Shown: in pieces, positions 15,979 to 23,103 of the stretch
Position numbering within the stretch: the stretch's first letter is position 1
Layout of the letters: the number at the start of each line of letters is the position of its first letter
Origin: Nonomuraea cavernae
Lineage (GTDB): Bacteria; Actinomycetota; Actinomycetes; Streptosporangiales; Streptosporangiaceae
Assembly (NCBI RefSeq): GCF_014646355.1
Contig: NZ_BMNH01000012.1
Location: 62,001 to 126,000 of the forward strand
Reading direction: 5' to 3'
DNA length: 64,000 nt
Position numbers and translations under genes: made by a program
The notes under the pieces: generated by a model
Told to the model about the DNA's origin: nothing
Databases searched by the model: none
What the model saw: only the letters and a program-made list of their open reading frames with translations

Positions 15979-17220
15979 ATGCCCACATTCGACGAGATAG
16001 CCGCCTTCGTCACCGAGAAGCCGTTCGCCACCGCTGTCATCGCCCTGCTGGGCCTGGCCTCGCTCGTGCTCGCGTTCCTGTTGCTCAGGATCACCTGGCG
16101 GGCCGGGGCCTTCCTGTTCACCCGCTACGTCGCACCCCGTCCCATCGAGGACGTGCTCACCATCGTGGCCGCCTCCATCGCGACGGGCGTGTCCGCGCAG
16201 GGCATGTGGCGCTTCTCCGGCGACGTTCTCGGGCTCGACGGCCCGCTGCGGCTGCTGCTGTTCGCGTTCATCGAGGTCGCGATCATCACCTCGGCCGTAC
16301 GCGCCCGCCGCAACATGCGGGAGAACTTCTCCGCCGGCATCGACGGCATCGCCGTGTGGGCGCTGACCTGCCTGACCGCGGTGCTGTCCAGCATGGACGC
16401 GCGCAGCCTGCCCGAGGCGCTGTTCCGGCTCGCGGCGCCGCTCGTGGCCGCCTGGCTGTGGGAGCGCGGCATGGCCATCGAGCGCCACCGCATCAGGGGC
16501 ACCGGCCGCATCAACTGGCGGCTCACCCCCGAGCGGCTGATGGTGCGGATGGGCCTGGCCGAGGTGAGCGACCGCACCGCGAGCGAGGTCGACGCGCACC
16601 GGCGGCTCACCCGCGTCGCGCTGGCCGCCAAGAAGGCCAAGGCGCTGCGCGAGGGCGGCGCCCCCGAACGCAAGATGCGCGCCGCGCTGGCCCGGCTGGA
16701 CAAGGCCATGGACCAGGCGGTCGAGCACACCGGCCTGGCCGTCGACCCGGGCCGCCAGGAGGCGCTGCTGGCCCAGATCGCCGCCCTCTACAACACCTCC
16801 GCGCTCATCGACGCCGACCCGCGCGTGCCCTGGGAGCCCACCGCCGACCACCACCCGGTGCCGGCCCGCCCGGCGCTGCCCCCGGCGCTCGCCGAGCTGG
16901 TGGACGACGAGGACGAGGACGTCGAGGTGCTCGACCGGGCCCCGCAGGTCGTGGACACCGCCCAGCGGGCGGCGCTCATGCGGGCGGCGCGCGACTACTG
17001 GGACCGGCAGATCGCCAAGGGCATCGTGCCGCGCACGGTCGACATCGCCCAGGAGATCGGCCTCTCGCTGTCCACCGCCCGCGAGTACCGCGCGCTGTGG
17101 AAGCTGGAACCCGCCGCCCACGCCCTCATCGAGGCCCTGTACCACCAGCACGGCATCGTCGACACCGGCGCCTTCCCGGCCATCGCCGACGACGGGCGGG
17201 TGCTGACCAAGTCCCGATGA
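15979..17220 (+). CDS. Membrane protein with C-terminal helix-turn-helix-like region (Spd/DUF2637-like)
   Basis: 413 residues. The first 165 contain four or five hydrophobic helices (for example AVIALLGLASLVLAFLLL and LLLFAFIEVAIITSAV). A charged, Ala-rich cytoplasmic part follows, with an acidic patch DDEDEDVEVL near residue 315. The last 80 residues include TVDIAQEIGLSLSTAREYRALW, which reads like a helix-turn-helix. The arrangement recalls Spd/DUF2637 proteins of actinomycete plasmids and integrative elements, but I see no integrase, replicase or transfer gene nearby. Only a weak GGA precedes the ATG. It overlaps the following DUF2786 gene by ATGA, so the two probably work together. Confidence 0.6.
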   Translation: MPTFDEIAAFVTEKPFATAVIALLGLASLVLAFLLLRITWRAGAFLFTRYVAPRPIEDVLTIVAASIATGVSAQGMWRFSGDVLGLDGPLRLLLFAFIEVAIITSAVRARRNMRENFSAGIDGIAVWALTCLTAVLSSMDARSLPEALFRLAAPLVAAWLWERGMAIERHRIRGTGRINWRLTPERLMVRMGLAEVSDRTASEVDAHRRLTRVALAAKKAKALREGGAPERKMRAALARLDKAMDQAVEHTGLAVDPGRQEALLAQIAALYNTSALIDADPRVPWEPTADHHPVPARPALPPALAELVDDEDEDVEVLDRAPQVVDTAQRAALMRAARDYWDRQIAKGIVPRTVDIAQEIGLSLSTAREYRALWKLEPAAHALIEALYHQHGIVDTGAFPAIADDGRVLTKSR

Positions 17221-17936
17221 GGGAGCGCACGCTCGAACGGGTCAGGAAACTGCTGGCCAAGGCCGAGCGCACCGACAACGAGCATGAGCGGGCCACGTTC
17301 ATGGCGGCGGCGTCCGCCCTGATGGCCAAGCACGGCATCGACACCCTCGCCCCCGGCCCCGGCCCCGGCTCGGGCCGTCGGGTCCCCGGCGACCGGATCG
17401 TGACGCTGAGCGCTCCCTGGGCCAGGGAGAAGGCCCGGCTGGTCAGCCTGGTGGCGCAGGCGGTGCGCTGCCGCCCGCTGCTCATCGGCGCGTCCGCCGC
17501 GGACTGCGGCGGGCAGCGGGTGCACGTCTTCGGCTTCGCCGCCGACCTGGAACGCGCCGACGTGCTGGCGACGTCACTGCTGCTGCAGATGGCCTCCGGA
17601 CTGGCCGGGGTACGCCCGCCGCGGGACGCGGTCTCGGCCCGGGCCTACCGCCGGTCGTGGCTGCTCGGCTTCGCGGACGAGGTGTACCGGCTGCTGTGCG
17701 AGGCGGAGAGGCGGGCGGAGGCCGAGGCGCCCGCGGCGGGCACCGCGCTGGTGCTGGCCGACCGGCGGGCGGAGGTGGAGCGGGCGGTGGCGGCCCGCTA
17801 CCCGAGGGTGCGGATGAGCGTCCCGCGCACCAGCGGCACCGGCTACCGGGACGGCGCGGCCGCGGGACGGCGGGCCGACCTCGGGCGCCCCCGGATGGGC
17901 GGGCGCGTCGCGGCTCTATCGTGGGAGCCATGCTGA
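17217..17936 (+). CDS. DUF2786-domain protein
   Basis: 239 residues. The N-terminal 40 (RTLERVRKLLAKAERTDNEHERATFMAAASALMAKHGID) form a DUF2786 domain, and the rest (VRPPRDAVSARAYRRSWLLGFADEVYRLL onward) resembles the conserved domain that usually accompanies it. The function of this family is unknown. DUF2786 proteins are common on actinobacterial chromosomes and mobile elements. The start overlaps the upstream membrane protein and its end overlaps the next gene by 7 bp, so a three-gene unit is likely. Confidence 0.75.
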   Translation: MRERTLERVRKLLAKAERTDNEHERATFMAAASALMAKHGIDTLAPGPGPGSGRRVPGDRIVTLSAPWAREKARLVSLVAQAVRCRPLLIGASAADCGGQRVHVFGFAADLERADVLATSLLLQMASGLAGVRPPRDAVSARAYRRSWLLGFADEVYRLLCEAERRAEAEAPAAGTALVLADRRAEVERAVAARYPRVRMSVPRTSGTGYRDGAAAGRRADLGRPRMGGRVAALSWEPC

Positions 17937-18565
17937 CGAGCTGGCGCGCGGTGGCGGGGCGGTCGCGGGCGGCCGAGGCGGTCGGGGCCGAGCTGGTCGC
18001 CCGGTGGTCGGAGCCGCATCGGCGTTACCACACGCTGGAGCACCTGGCCGCCGTGCTCACCGCGATCGACCGGCTGGCCGGCGCCGCCGAGGACCCGGCG
18101 GCGGTGCGGCTGGCCGCCTGGTTCCACGACGCCGTCTACGACGGCCGGCCCGGCCGCGACGAGGAGCGCAGCGCCCAGCTGGCCGAGTCGAGACTCCCCC
18201 GCTGCGGCGTGCCGGCCGCCCGGGTCACCGAGGTCGCCCGGCTGGTGCGGCTGACGGCCGCGCACGACCGGCTGGTCCCGGGCGACCGCGACGGCGAGGT
18301 GCTGTGCGACGCCGACCTGGCGGTGCTGGCCGGGCCCGGCTACGACGACTACGCGGCCAGGATCCGGCAGGAGTACGCGCACGTGCCCGCCGGGCCGTTC
18401 AGGCAGGGGCGGGCCGAGGTGCTGCGCCGGCTGCTGGCCACGCCTCGGCTCTACCGCACCCCCGAGGCGTACGCGCTGTGGGAGGCGGCGGCCCGGGCCA
18501 ACCTGGGCGGCGAGCTAGCGGCGCTTGCGGCGGCGCAGCCCGGCGTCGATCAGGCGGTGCAGTAG
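17930..18565 (+). CDS. Predicted HD-superfamily metal-dependent phosphohydrolase
   Basis: 211 residues. HRRYHTLEHLAAVL, WFHDAVYD and CDADLAVLAGPGYDDYA supply the histidines and aspartates of an HD-type metal site, matching the COG4339 group whose substrates are unknown. GGGAG precedes the ATG by 2 nt and the start lies inside the previous gene's last codons, indicating coupling. The final 51 bp overlap the opposite-strand DUF4031 gene. Confidence 0.82.
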   Translation: MLTSWRAVAGRSRAAEAVGAELVARWSEPHRRYHTLEHLAAVLTAIDRLAGAAEDPAAVRLAAWFHDAVYDGRPGRDEERSAQLAESRLPRCGVPAARVTEVARLVRLTAAHDRLVPGDRDGEVLCDADLAVLAGPGYDDYAARIRQEYAHVPAGPFRQGRAEVLRRLLATPRLYRTPEAYALWEAAARANLGGELAALAAAQPGVDQAVQ

Positions 18566-18778
18566 CTCGCGCGAGCTGACCGCCTCGGCTCCCAGGTCGA
18601 CCGCCATCCGGTGGACGGTCTCGGGCACGTCGTAGTGGTCGCGGTCGAAGGCCCGCACCGGCATGCCGAGCCGCCCGGCGAAGGCGTGCAGCTCGTCCAG
18701 GGAGTGGTCGCTGACCAGGTGCGACCACATGAGGCCGCGCGGCCCCGGCCAGTGCGGAGGATCGATGAGCACCGTCAC
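18515..18778 (-). CDS. DUF4031 small protein
   Basis: 87 residues starting MTVLIDPPHWPGPRGLMWSH (GTG start) with FDRDHYDVPETVHRMAV in the middle, both hallmarks of DUF4031. The family is widespread in actinobacteria and uncharacterised; the conserved His and Asp residues hint at metal binding. The last 17 codons run antisense to the end of the HD-hydrolase gene, an unusually long convergent overlap. Confidence 0.8.
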   Translation of the reverse strand: MTVLIDPPHWPGPRGLMWSHLVSDHSLDELHAFAGRLGMPVRAFDRDHYDVPETVHRMAVDLGAEAVSSRELLHRLIDAGLRRRKRR

Positions 18779-18790
18779 GACCTCAAGGTT

Positions 18791-18833
18791 AGGACGTCAA
18801 GGTCAAAACGTCAGGGTCAGGACGTTCGGGTCA
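18791..18833. repeat. Degenerate 14-15-bp tandem repeat
   Basis: Three units of the form (A)RRACGTCARGGTCA lie between DUF4031 and the HAD gene; the last contains the stop codon of the HAD gene. Partial related sequence extends on both sides. Confidence 0.6.
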
Positions 18834-19586
18834 CGACCTCATGGGCAGGACCCTGCCGCGCACGGCGAGCTCGCCGAGATCGGTCACCACCAGGTCGGCG
18901 CCGTGTTCGCGCAGCTCCGCGGCGGCGCCGTCCTTGTCGACGGCGATCACCAGGCCGAATCCGCCCTTCCGGCCGGCCTCGATGCCCGGCAGGGCCGCCT
19001 CCACCACGGCCGCCCTGGCCGCGGGCAGGCCCAGCCGGCGGACGGCCTCCAGGAACAGCGCCGGGTCGGGTTTGCCCGGCAGGTGCATCAGTGCCGCGTC
19101 GTTGCCGTCGACCAGCAGGTCGAACAGGTGGGCCACGCCCGCCGAGGTGACCAGCCTGCGGGCGTGCAGGCTGGCCGAGACGCCCGCGACACGCGCGCCC
19201 CGGCGGCGCAGCTCGTGCAGGAGCGCCACGGTGGACGGGAACGCCGCCACGCCGTACTTGTCCACCTGGGCCAGGAAGAGGTGGTCCTTGGCCAGGCCGA
19301 GCCCGTGGACGGTGGGCGCGCCCGGCTCGTCGTCGGGGCCGCCCTCGGGCAGGTCGATGCCGCGTGAGGCCAGGAAGGTGCGGACGCCGTCGAGGCGTGG
19401 CCGCCCGTCGACATGCTGGAGGTAGTCGGCCCGGATGTCGAAAGGGGCCGCCGAGCGGCCGCGTAGGAAGGCGTCGAACACGTGTTTCCAGGCGGCCGCG
19501 TGCCCTCGGGCGGTGTCGGTCACCACGCCGTCGGTGTCGAACACGACGGCGCTGATCGCGGTCAGGTCGATGGCGGGCTCGTTCAC
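18831..19586 (-). CDS. HAD-family beta-phosphoglucomutase-like hydrolase
   Basis: 251 residues with the HAD nucleophile motif DTDGVVTDT (residues 17-25), a cap domain (ADYLQHVDGRPRLDGVRTFL), motif II threonine replaced by serine in VSAS, and motif III GKPDPALFLEAV. The cap and the KYGVAAFPSTVALLHELRRR block match beta-phosphoglucomutase-like enzymes, including those fused or linked to trehalose and maltose metabolism in actinobacteria. The GTG start sits inside a 16-bp palindrome. It is 20 bp downstream of the P450 gene on the same strand and could be in the same transcript. Confidence 0.8.
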   Translation of the reverse strand: MNEPAIDLTAISAVVFDTDGVVTDTARGHAAAWKHVFDAFLRGRSAAPFDIRADYLQHVDGRPRLDGVRTFLASRGIDLPEGGPDDEPGAPTVHGLGLAKDHLFLAQVDKYGVAAFPSTVALLHELRRRGARVAGVSASLHARRLVTSAGVAHLFDLLVDGNDAALMHLPGKPDPALFLEAVRRLGLPAARAAVVEAALPGIEAGRKGGFGLVIAVDKDGAAAELREHGADLVVTDLGELAVRGRVLPMRS

Positions 19587-19596
19587 ACTTGTGAAC
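19581..19596. promoter_or_regulatory. 16-bp palindrome across the HAD gene start codon
   Basis: GTTCACA and TGTGAAC flank a 2-nt centre, a perfect 7+7 dyad that covers the GTG start. Its position would let a bound protein, or a small hairpin, block expression. No obvious regulator gene is adjacent. Confidence 0.4.
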
Positions 19597-19605
19597 GTAG
19601 CTGGA

Positions 19606-20775
19606 TTACCACGCGACCGGTAGCTTCTCCACGCCGTAGACGATCGAGAGCGGCCGGAACGGCACCTCGCCCGCGACGTGCAGGTCAGGGAAGCGGCGCA
19701 GCAGCGCGGGGAAGGCGATGCGCATCTCCATCTGGGCCAGCGGCGCGCCGACACACCGGTGGATCCCGTGGCCGAACGACAGGTGCGAGCCCACCGTGGC
19801 GCGATAGGGCTTGACCTCGTCCATGTCGTCGCCGAGGCTGGGGTCGCGGTTGGCGCCGATCAGCGAGCAGAGCACCAACTCGCCCTTCTTGATGGGCTGT
19901 CCCTCCAGCTCCAGGTCCTCGCGGGCGAAGCGCGGGAAGGCCACCTGCACGACCGTCATGTAGCGCAGCAGCTCCTCGACCACCTCGACGACGTAGCCGT
20001 CGACCTCGCGGACCTTGGCCGCCTGCTCGGGGTTCTCCATCATCCAGAGGGTGCCGAGCGCGAGCATGCTGGTGCTGGTGTCGTGGCCGCCGGTCAGGAT
20101 GCCGTCGGCCATGCTGGCCAGGGTCCGGTCGTCGAGCTCGTCACCGTGGTCGCGCAGCAGCTGGCCGAGCAGCCCGTCGCCGGGGTTCAGCCGCTCGCGG
20201 GCGACGAGGTCGATGAGGTAGGCCATCGCGTCGTTGATCGCCTGCAGCGACGCCTCGGGCCCGGCCGTGAAGTCGAAGCGGTCGACGCTGAGCTTCATGA
20301 AGTCGGCCCGCTCCTCGTACGGCACGCCGAGCAGTTCGCAGACCACGAGCGACGGGATGGGCAGCGCGAACGACTCCACCAGGTCGGCCGGGGAGCCCTT
20401 GGCCTCCATCTTGTCCAGGTACTCCTCGACCATGGCCTCGATGCGCGGCTCCAGCCGGCGCAGCCGGCGCATGGTGAACTCGGGGGTGAGGTACTTGCGC
20501 AGCCTGGTGTGCTCGGGCGGGTCGCGGAAGCCGAGGCCGCCCGGGTCCTCCTGGTTGGAGCCCAGCCCGATCACGTTGCCGAAGTCGTTGCTGAAGCGCT
20601 CGTGGTCGCCGAGCACGTTCCGCACGTCGTGGTAGCGGGTGACCAGATAGACCGTCTGGCCTCCGGGGATCGACATGGGGAAGATCGGCTGCTCGGTTCG
20701 GATGCGAGCGAGCTCCGCCACCGGGTCGAAGCCCTCCCGCATGAACTGGACGAGGGGGAACTCTGAATCTGACAT
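19606..20775 (-). CDS. Cytochrome P450
   Basis: 389 residues, a soluble bacterial P450. The heme loop is FGHGIHRCVGAPLA with the cysteine ligand, the I-helix oxygen-activation motif is GGHDTS and the K-helix ExxR is EELLR. Overall sequence resembles CYP105-like actinomycete enzymes that hydroxylate natural products or xenobiotics. No ferredoxin gene accompanies it, so electrons must come from elsewhere. Its ATG overlaps the stop of an upstream 68-residue gene (TGATG), indicating translational coupling. Confidence 0.93.
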   Translation of the reverse strand: MSDSEFPLVQFMREGFDPVAELARIRTEQPIFPMSIPGGQTVYLVTRYHDVRNVLGDHERFSNDFGNVIGLGSNQEDPGGLGFRDPPEHTRLRKYLTPEFTMRRLRRLEPRIEAMVEEYLDKMEAKGSPADLVESFALPIPSLVVCELLGVPYEERADFMKLSVDRFDFTAGPEASLQAINDAMAYLIDLVARERLNPGDGLLGQLLRDHGDELDDRTLASMADGILTGGHDTSTSMLALGTLWMMENPEQAAKVREVDGYVVEVVEELLRYMTVVQVAFPRFAREDLELEGQPIKKGELVLCSLIGANRDPSLGDDMDEVKPYRATVGSHLSFGHGIHRCVGAPLAQMEMRIAFPALLRRFPDLHVAGEVPFRPLSIVYGVEKLPVAW

Positions 20776-20981
20776 CACAATCCGTCCTGCTGAGGCACTA
20801 CACCTAACGGGATAAATCCCTCCACGATGGTCCCATCTGGACGGACGAGCTCTGGCCAGAGCCGGCCGGGCATGGGCGTCCTGGTCACCTCGCCGGGCGG
20901 CGGGACCGTGGGGCTCTCCCGGGCCGAGGCCGGGGGCCGGCCGATGGTGAGCGTGCGTCGCCCGCGCGATCGCTTGCTCAC
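20775..20981 (-). CDS. Small protein translationally coupled to the P450
   Basis: 68 residues, basic at the N-terminus (MSKRSRGRRTLTIGRPP) with a C-terminal block GRLWPELVRPDGTIVEGFIP. It has a strong GGAGG 5 nt before its GTG and its TGA overlaps the P450 ATG by one base, so it looks real and co-translated. It contains no cysteine and is therefore not the small ferredoxin that often precedes P450 genes. Family unknown to me. Confidence 0.6.
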   Translation of the reverse strand: MSKRSRGRRTLTIGRPPASARESPTVPPPGEVTRTPMPGRLWPELVRPDGTIVEGFIPLGVVPQQDGL

Positions 20982-21180
20982 AGGAGCCTCCTAGGCCGAC
21001 CGGGTCCATTGTGCGCCACCACGGCCTCCGCCGCGATGCCTCACGGACACCGAATCCCTCGGCGCCCGGCCGGCGGCGTCGGCGGGCCGCCGTGAACCGC
21101 TCCGCCCGGCGCCGCGTATCTCCTGGTGACCACCAGTGGCTGGCTGGCCGCATCCGACCATCCGGAAGGGGCTGACGGCA

Positions 21181-21876
21181 GTGCGACCTCCACGTGGCCG
21201 TCCCGTTCTCATCGCCGCCTGCGCCGCCCTCGTGGCCGTCGGCGCCTGCGGGCTCCGTCCTCAGCCCACCGGCACGACGAACGTCGTCACCGTGGGGACC
21301 GCCCCGCCCGCGACCAGCCTCCCGGACCTGGACCTCGACCCTCCCGCGGAGTCGGCGACGCCCACGGCCGGCGCCGAGGCCGACGACAGCACCTGGCAGA
21401 CCAAGTGGGGCCCGCTGTCGGCCGCCGACCGTGACCTGGTCAAGAAGGTACGGCTGGCCACCCTGTGGGAGATGACCATCGCCCAGCAGGCCATGCAACG
21501 GGGCGACAGCGCCCGGATCAGGACGATCAGCGAGGAGATCGCCGAGCAGCACCACGGGCTGGACGAGCAGGCCCGCGCCCTGGCCACCAAGCTGGAGATC
21601 CAGCTGCCGGTCCGGCCGACCGACACCCAGCAGGAATGGATGGCCGACATCTCCGGCCGGTCGGGCAGGTCGTACGACGTCACCTACGTGAAGTGGCTGC
21701 GCCTGGCGCACGGGCAGATCTTCGCGCTGATCGGCGCGGTGCGCGGCAGCACCCAGAACACGCTGATCCGGCGCTTCGCCGAAGCCTGCAACGCGGCAGT
21801 GCTGAACCACCAGCGTCTCCTGGAGAGCACCGGCCTGGCCGGTCCCGAGGCCTTCCCCACGCCCCCCAAGACATAG
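21181..21876 (+). CDS. DUF4142-family lipoprotein
   Basis: 231 residues. The N-terminus VLIAACAALVAVGACG is a lipoprotein signal ending in a VGAC lipobox, followed by a Thr/Pro/Asp-rich tether. From about residue 80 (LSAADRDLVKKVRLATLWEM) the helical DUF4142 ferritin-like domain begins, with EEIAEQHHGLDEQARALA as its most conserved part. Function unknown. The GTG at 21181 is chosen because it puts the signal peptide first and has GGAAGGGG about 9 nt upstream. Confidence 0.82.
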   Translation: MRPPRGRPVLIAACAALVAVGACGLRPQPTGTTNVVTVGTAPPATSLPDLDLDPPAESATPTAGAEADDSTWQTKWGPLSAADRDLVKKVRLATLWEMTIAQQAMQRGDSARIRTISEEIAEQHHGLDEQARALATKLEIQLPVRPTDTQQEWMADISGRSGRSYDVTYVKWLRLAHGQIFALIGAVRGSTQNTLIRRFAEACNAAVLNHQRLLESTGLAGPEAFPTPPKT

Positions 21877-21971
21877 CGGGGTGGTTCGCCGCGTCCCGCA
21901 GCCGAGGCCCGAGGGACATAGGCCCTGTCACGGACCGTACGATATGGACGTCCGAAAAGTGACAAACCAGG

Positions 21972-22001
21972 TTGTTCCTGTCGGAAATATGGAGATATAC
22001 T
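21972..22001 (+). promoter_or_regulatory. Predicted promoter of the mtn import/salvage operon
   Basis: TTGTTC, an 18-nt spacer, then TATACT: a near-consensus sigma-70 promoter ending 62 nt before the BMP lipoprotein start. It is the only good promoter before eight consecutive same-strand genes that overlap or lie 3 bp apart. The leader is too short for a SAM riboswitch. Confidence 0.6.
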
Positions 22002-22063
22002 CGCCCACCAGGATGGACAGCCCCGGTGGTACACGCCCCCTCCGGCAGACAGAACCAGGAACC

Positions 22064-23101
22064 ATGCGAATCTCCCCAGCGCTCACCACTGCCGCCGCGC
22101 TCCTCACCCTCGCCGCGTGCGGCGGTCAGGGTGCGGACGGCTCAGGCGGTTCCGCCGCCCCCGCCTCCTCCGACAAGTCGATCATCCTGATCACGCCCAA
22201 CCCGGTGGGCACCAACAGCTTCCTCCAGCTCGGCGTCAAGGGCGCCGAGGCTGCCGCCAAGGAGATCGGCGCGTCCTTCAAGCTCTACGAGAGCAAGGAC
22301 CCGACCAGCATCGCGCAGAACGTCGACGCGGCGGTCCGCGCCAAGCCGACCGTCATCGTGGGCATCAGCTTCTCCTTCGACGACGTCTTCAACACCGTGC
22401 CCAAGCAGCACCCGGAGCAGCAGTTCCTGCAGGTCGACTCCTGCGCCAAGGACCAGGCGGCCAACCTGGCGTGCGTGTCGTTCAAGGAGCACGAGGCGGC
22501 CTACCTGGCCGGCATCGAGGCCGGGCTGCTCACCAAGAGCGACAAGATCGGCGTCGTGGCGGCCATCGACTCGCCGTTCGTGCACCGGTGGATCGACCCG
22601 TTCTTCGCCGGCGCCACCTCGGTCAAGGCGGGCGTCACCGGCACCCCGCTCTACGTGGGCGGCAACAACCCCTTCAGCGACCCGGCGCGGGCCAAGTCGC
22701 AGACGCAGACGCTCACCGGGCGCGGCGCCGACATCGTCTCGGCCGCGGCCTCGGGCGGCAACCAGGGGGTCTTCGAGGCGGTCGCGGCCTCGGGCGCGAA
22801 GGCGTTCGGCGTGGACGTCAACCAGTGCGCGTCGAGCGCGGGCAACATCATCGACAACGTGCTCAAGCACGTGGACGTGGCCACCGTCGCCGCGATCAAG
22901 GAGATCGCCGAGGGCAAGAACGGCGGCGTCAAGGTCTACGGCCTGGCCGAGGGCGGCGTGGGCGTCAACGCGCTGGAGGACGACGTGGCCTCCTCGGGCT
23001 GCACCATCGCCGACAGCCCCGAGGTGATCGCCAAGGTCAAGCAGGCGCGCGACGACATCGTGGCCGGCAAGATCACCGTGGCCGACCCGCTCAAGGGCTA
23101 G
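22064..23101 (+). CDS. BMP-family nucleoside-type ABC transporter substrate-binding lipoprotein
   Basis: 345 residues. Signal and lipobox are ISPALTTAAALLTLAACGG, lipidated at Cys19. The rest is a BMP (PnrA/Med) periplasmic-binding fold (SFDDVFNTVPKQHPEQQFLQ; EHEAAYLAGIEAGLL), a family whose known members bind purine nucleosides. It is the first gene of an operon leading into mtnA, a nucleoside hydrolase, mtnC and mtnB. The ligand is therefore plausibly methylthioadenosine or a related 5'-modified nucleoside; this is inference from context. AGGA lies 3 nt before the ATG. Confidence 0.85.
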   Translation: MRISPALTTAAALLTLAACGGQGADGSGGSAAPASSDKSIILITPNPVGTNSFLQLGVKGAEAAAKEIGASFKLYESKDPTSIAQNVDAAVRAKPTVIVGISFSFDDVFNTVPKQHPEQQFLQVDSCAKDQAANLACVSFKEHEAAYLAGIEAGLLTKSDKIGVVAAIDSPFVHRWIDPFFAGATSVKAGVTGTPLYVGGNNPFSDPARAKSQTQTLTGRGADIVSAAASGGNQGVFEAVAASGAKAFGVDVNQCASSAGNIIDNVLKHVDVATVAAIKEIAEGKNGGVKVYGLAEGGVGVNALEDDVASSGCTIADSPEVIAKVKQARDDIVAGKITVADPLKG

Positions 23102-23103
23102 CC

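Noticed and set aside
15979..17936. Integrative element suggested by the Spd/DUF2637-like and DUF2786 genes
   Set aside because: No integrase, excisionase, replication or transfer gene, no tRNA and no att-type direct repeats flank the region.
19606..21810. Long - frame fusing the P450 to upstream sequence
   Set aside because: The P450 begins at 20775 with normal family length; the upstream part is antisense to the DUF4142 lipoprotein and in a different frame from the small coupled gene.
21877..22063. SAM or other riboswitch before the mtn operon
   Set aside because: The predicted transcript leader is only about 55 nt, and no multi-stem junction is visible; the mtnD and binding-protein messages appear leaderless.
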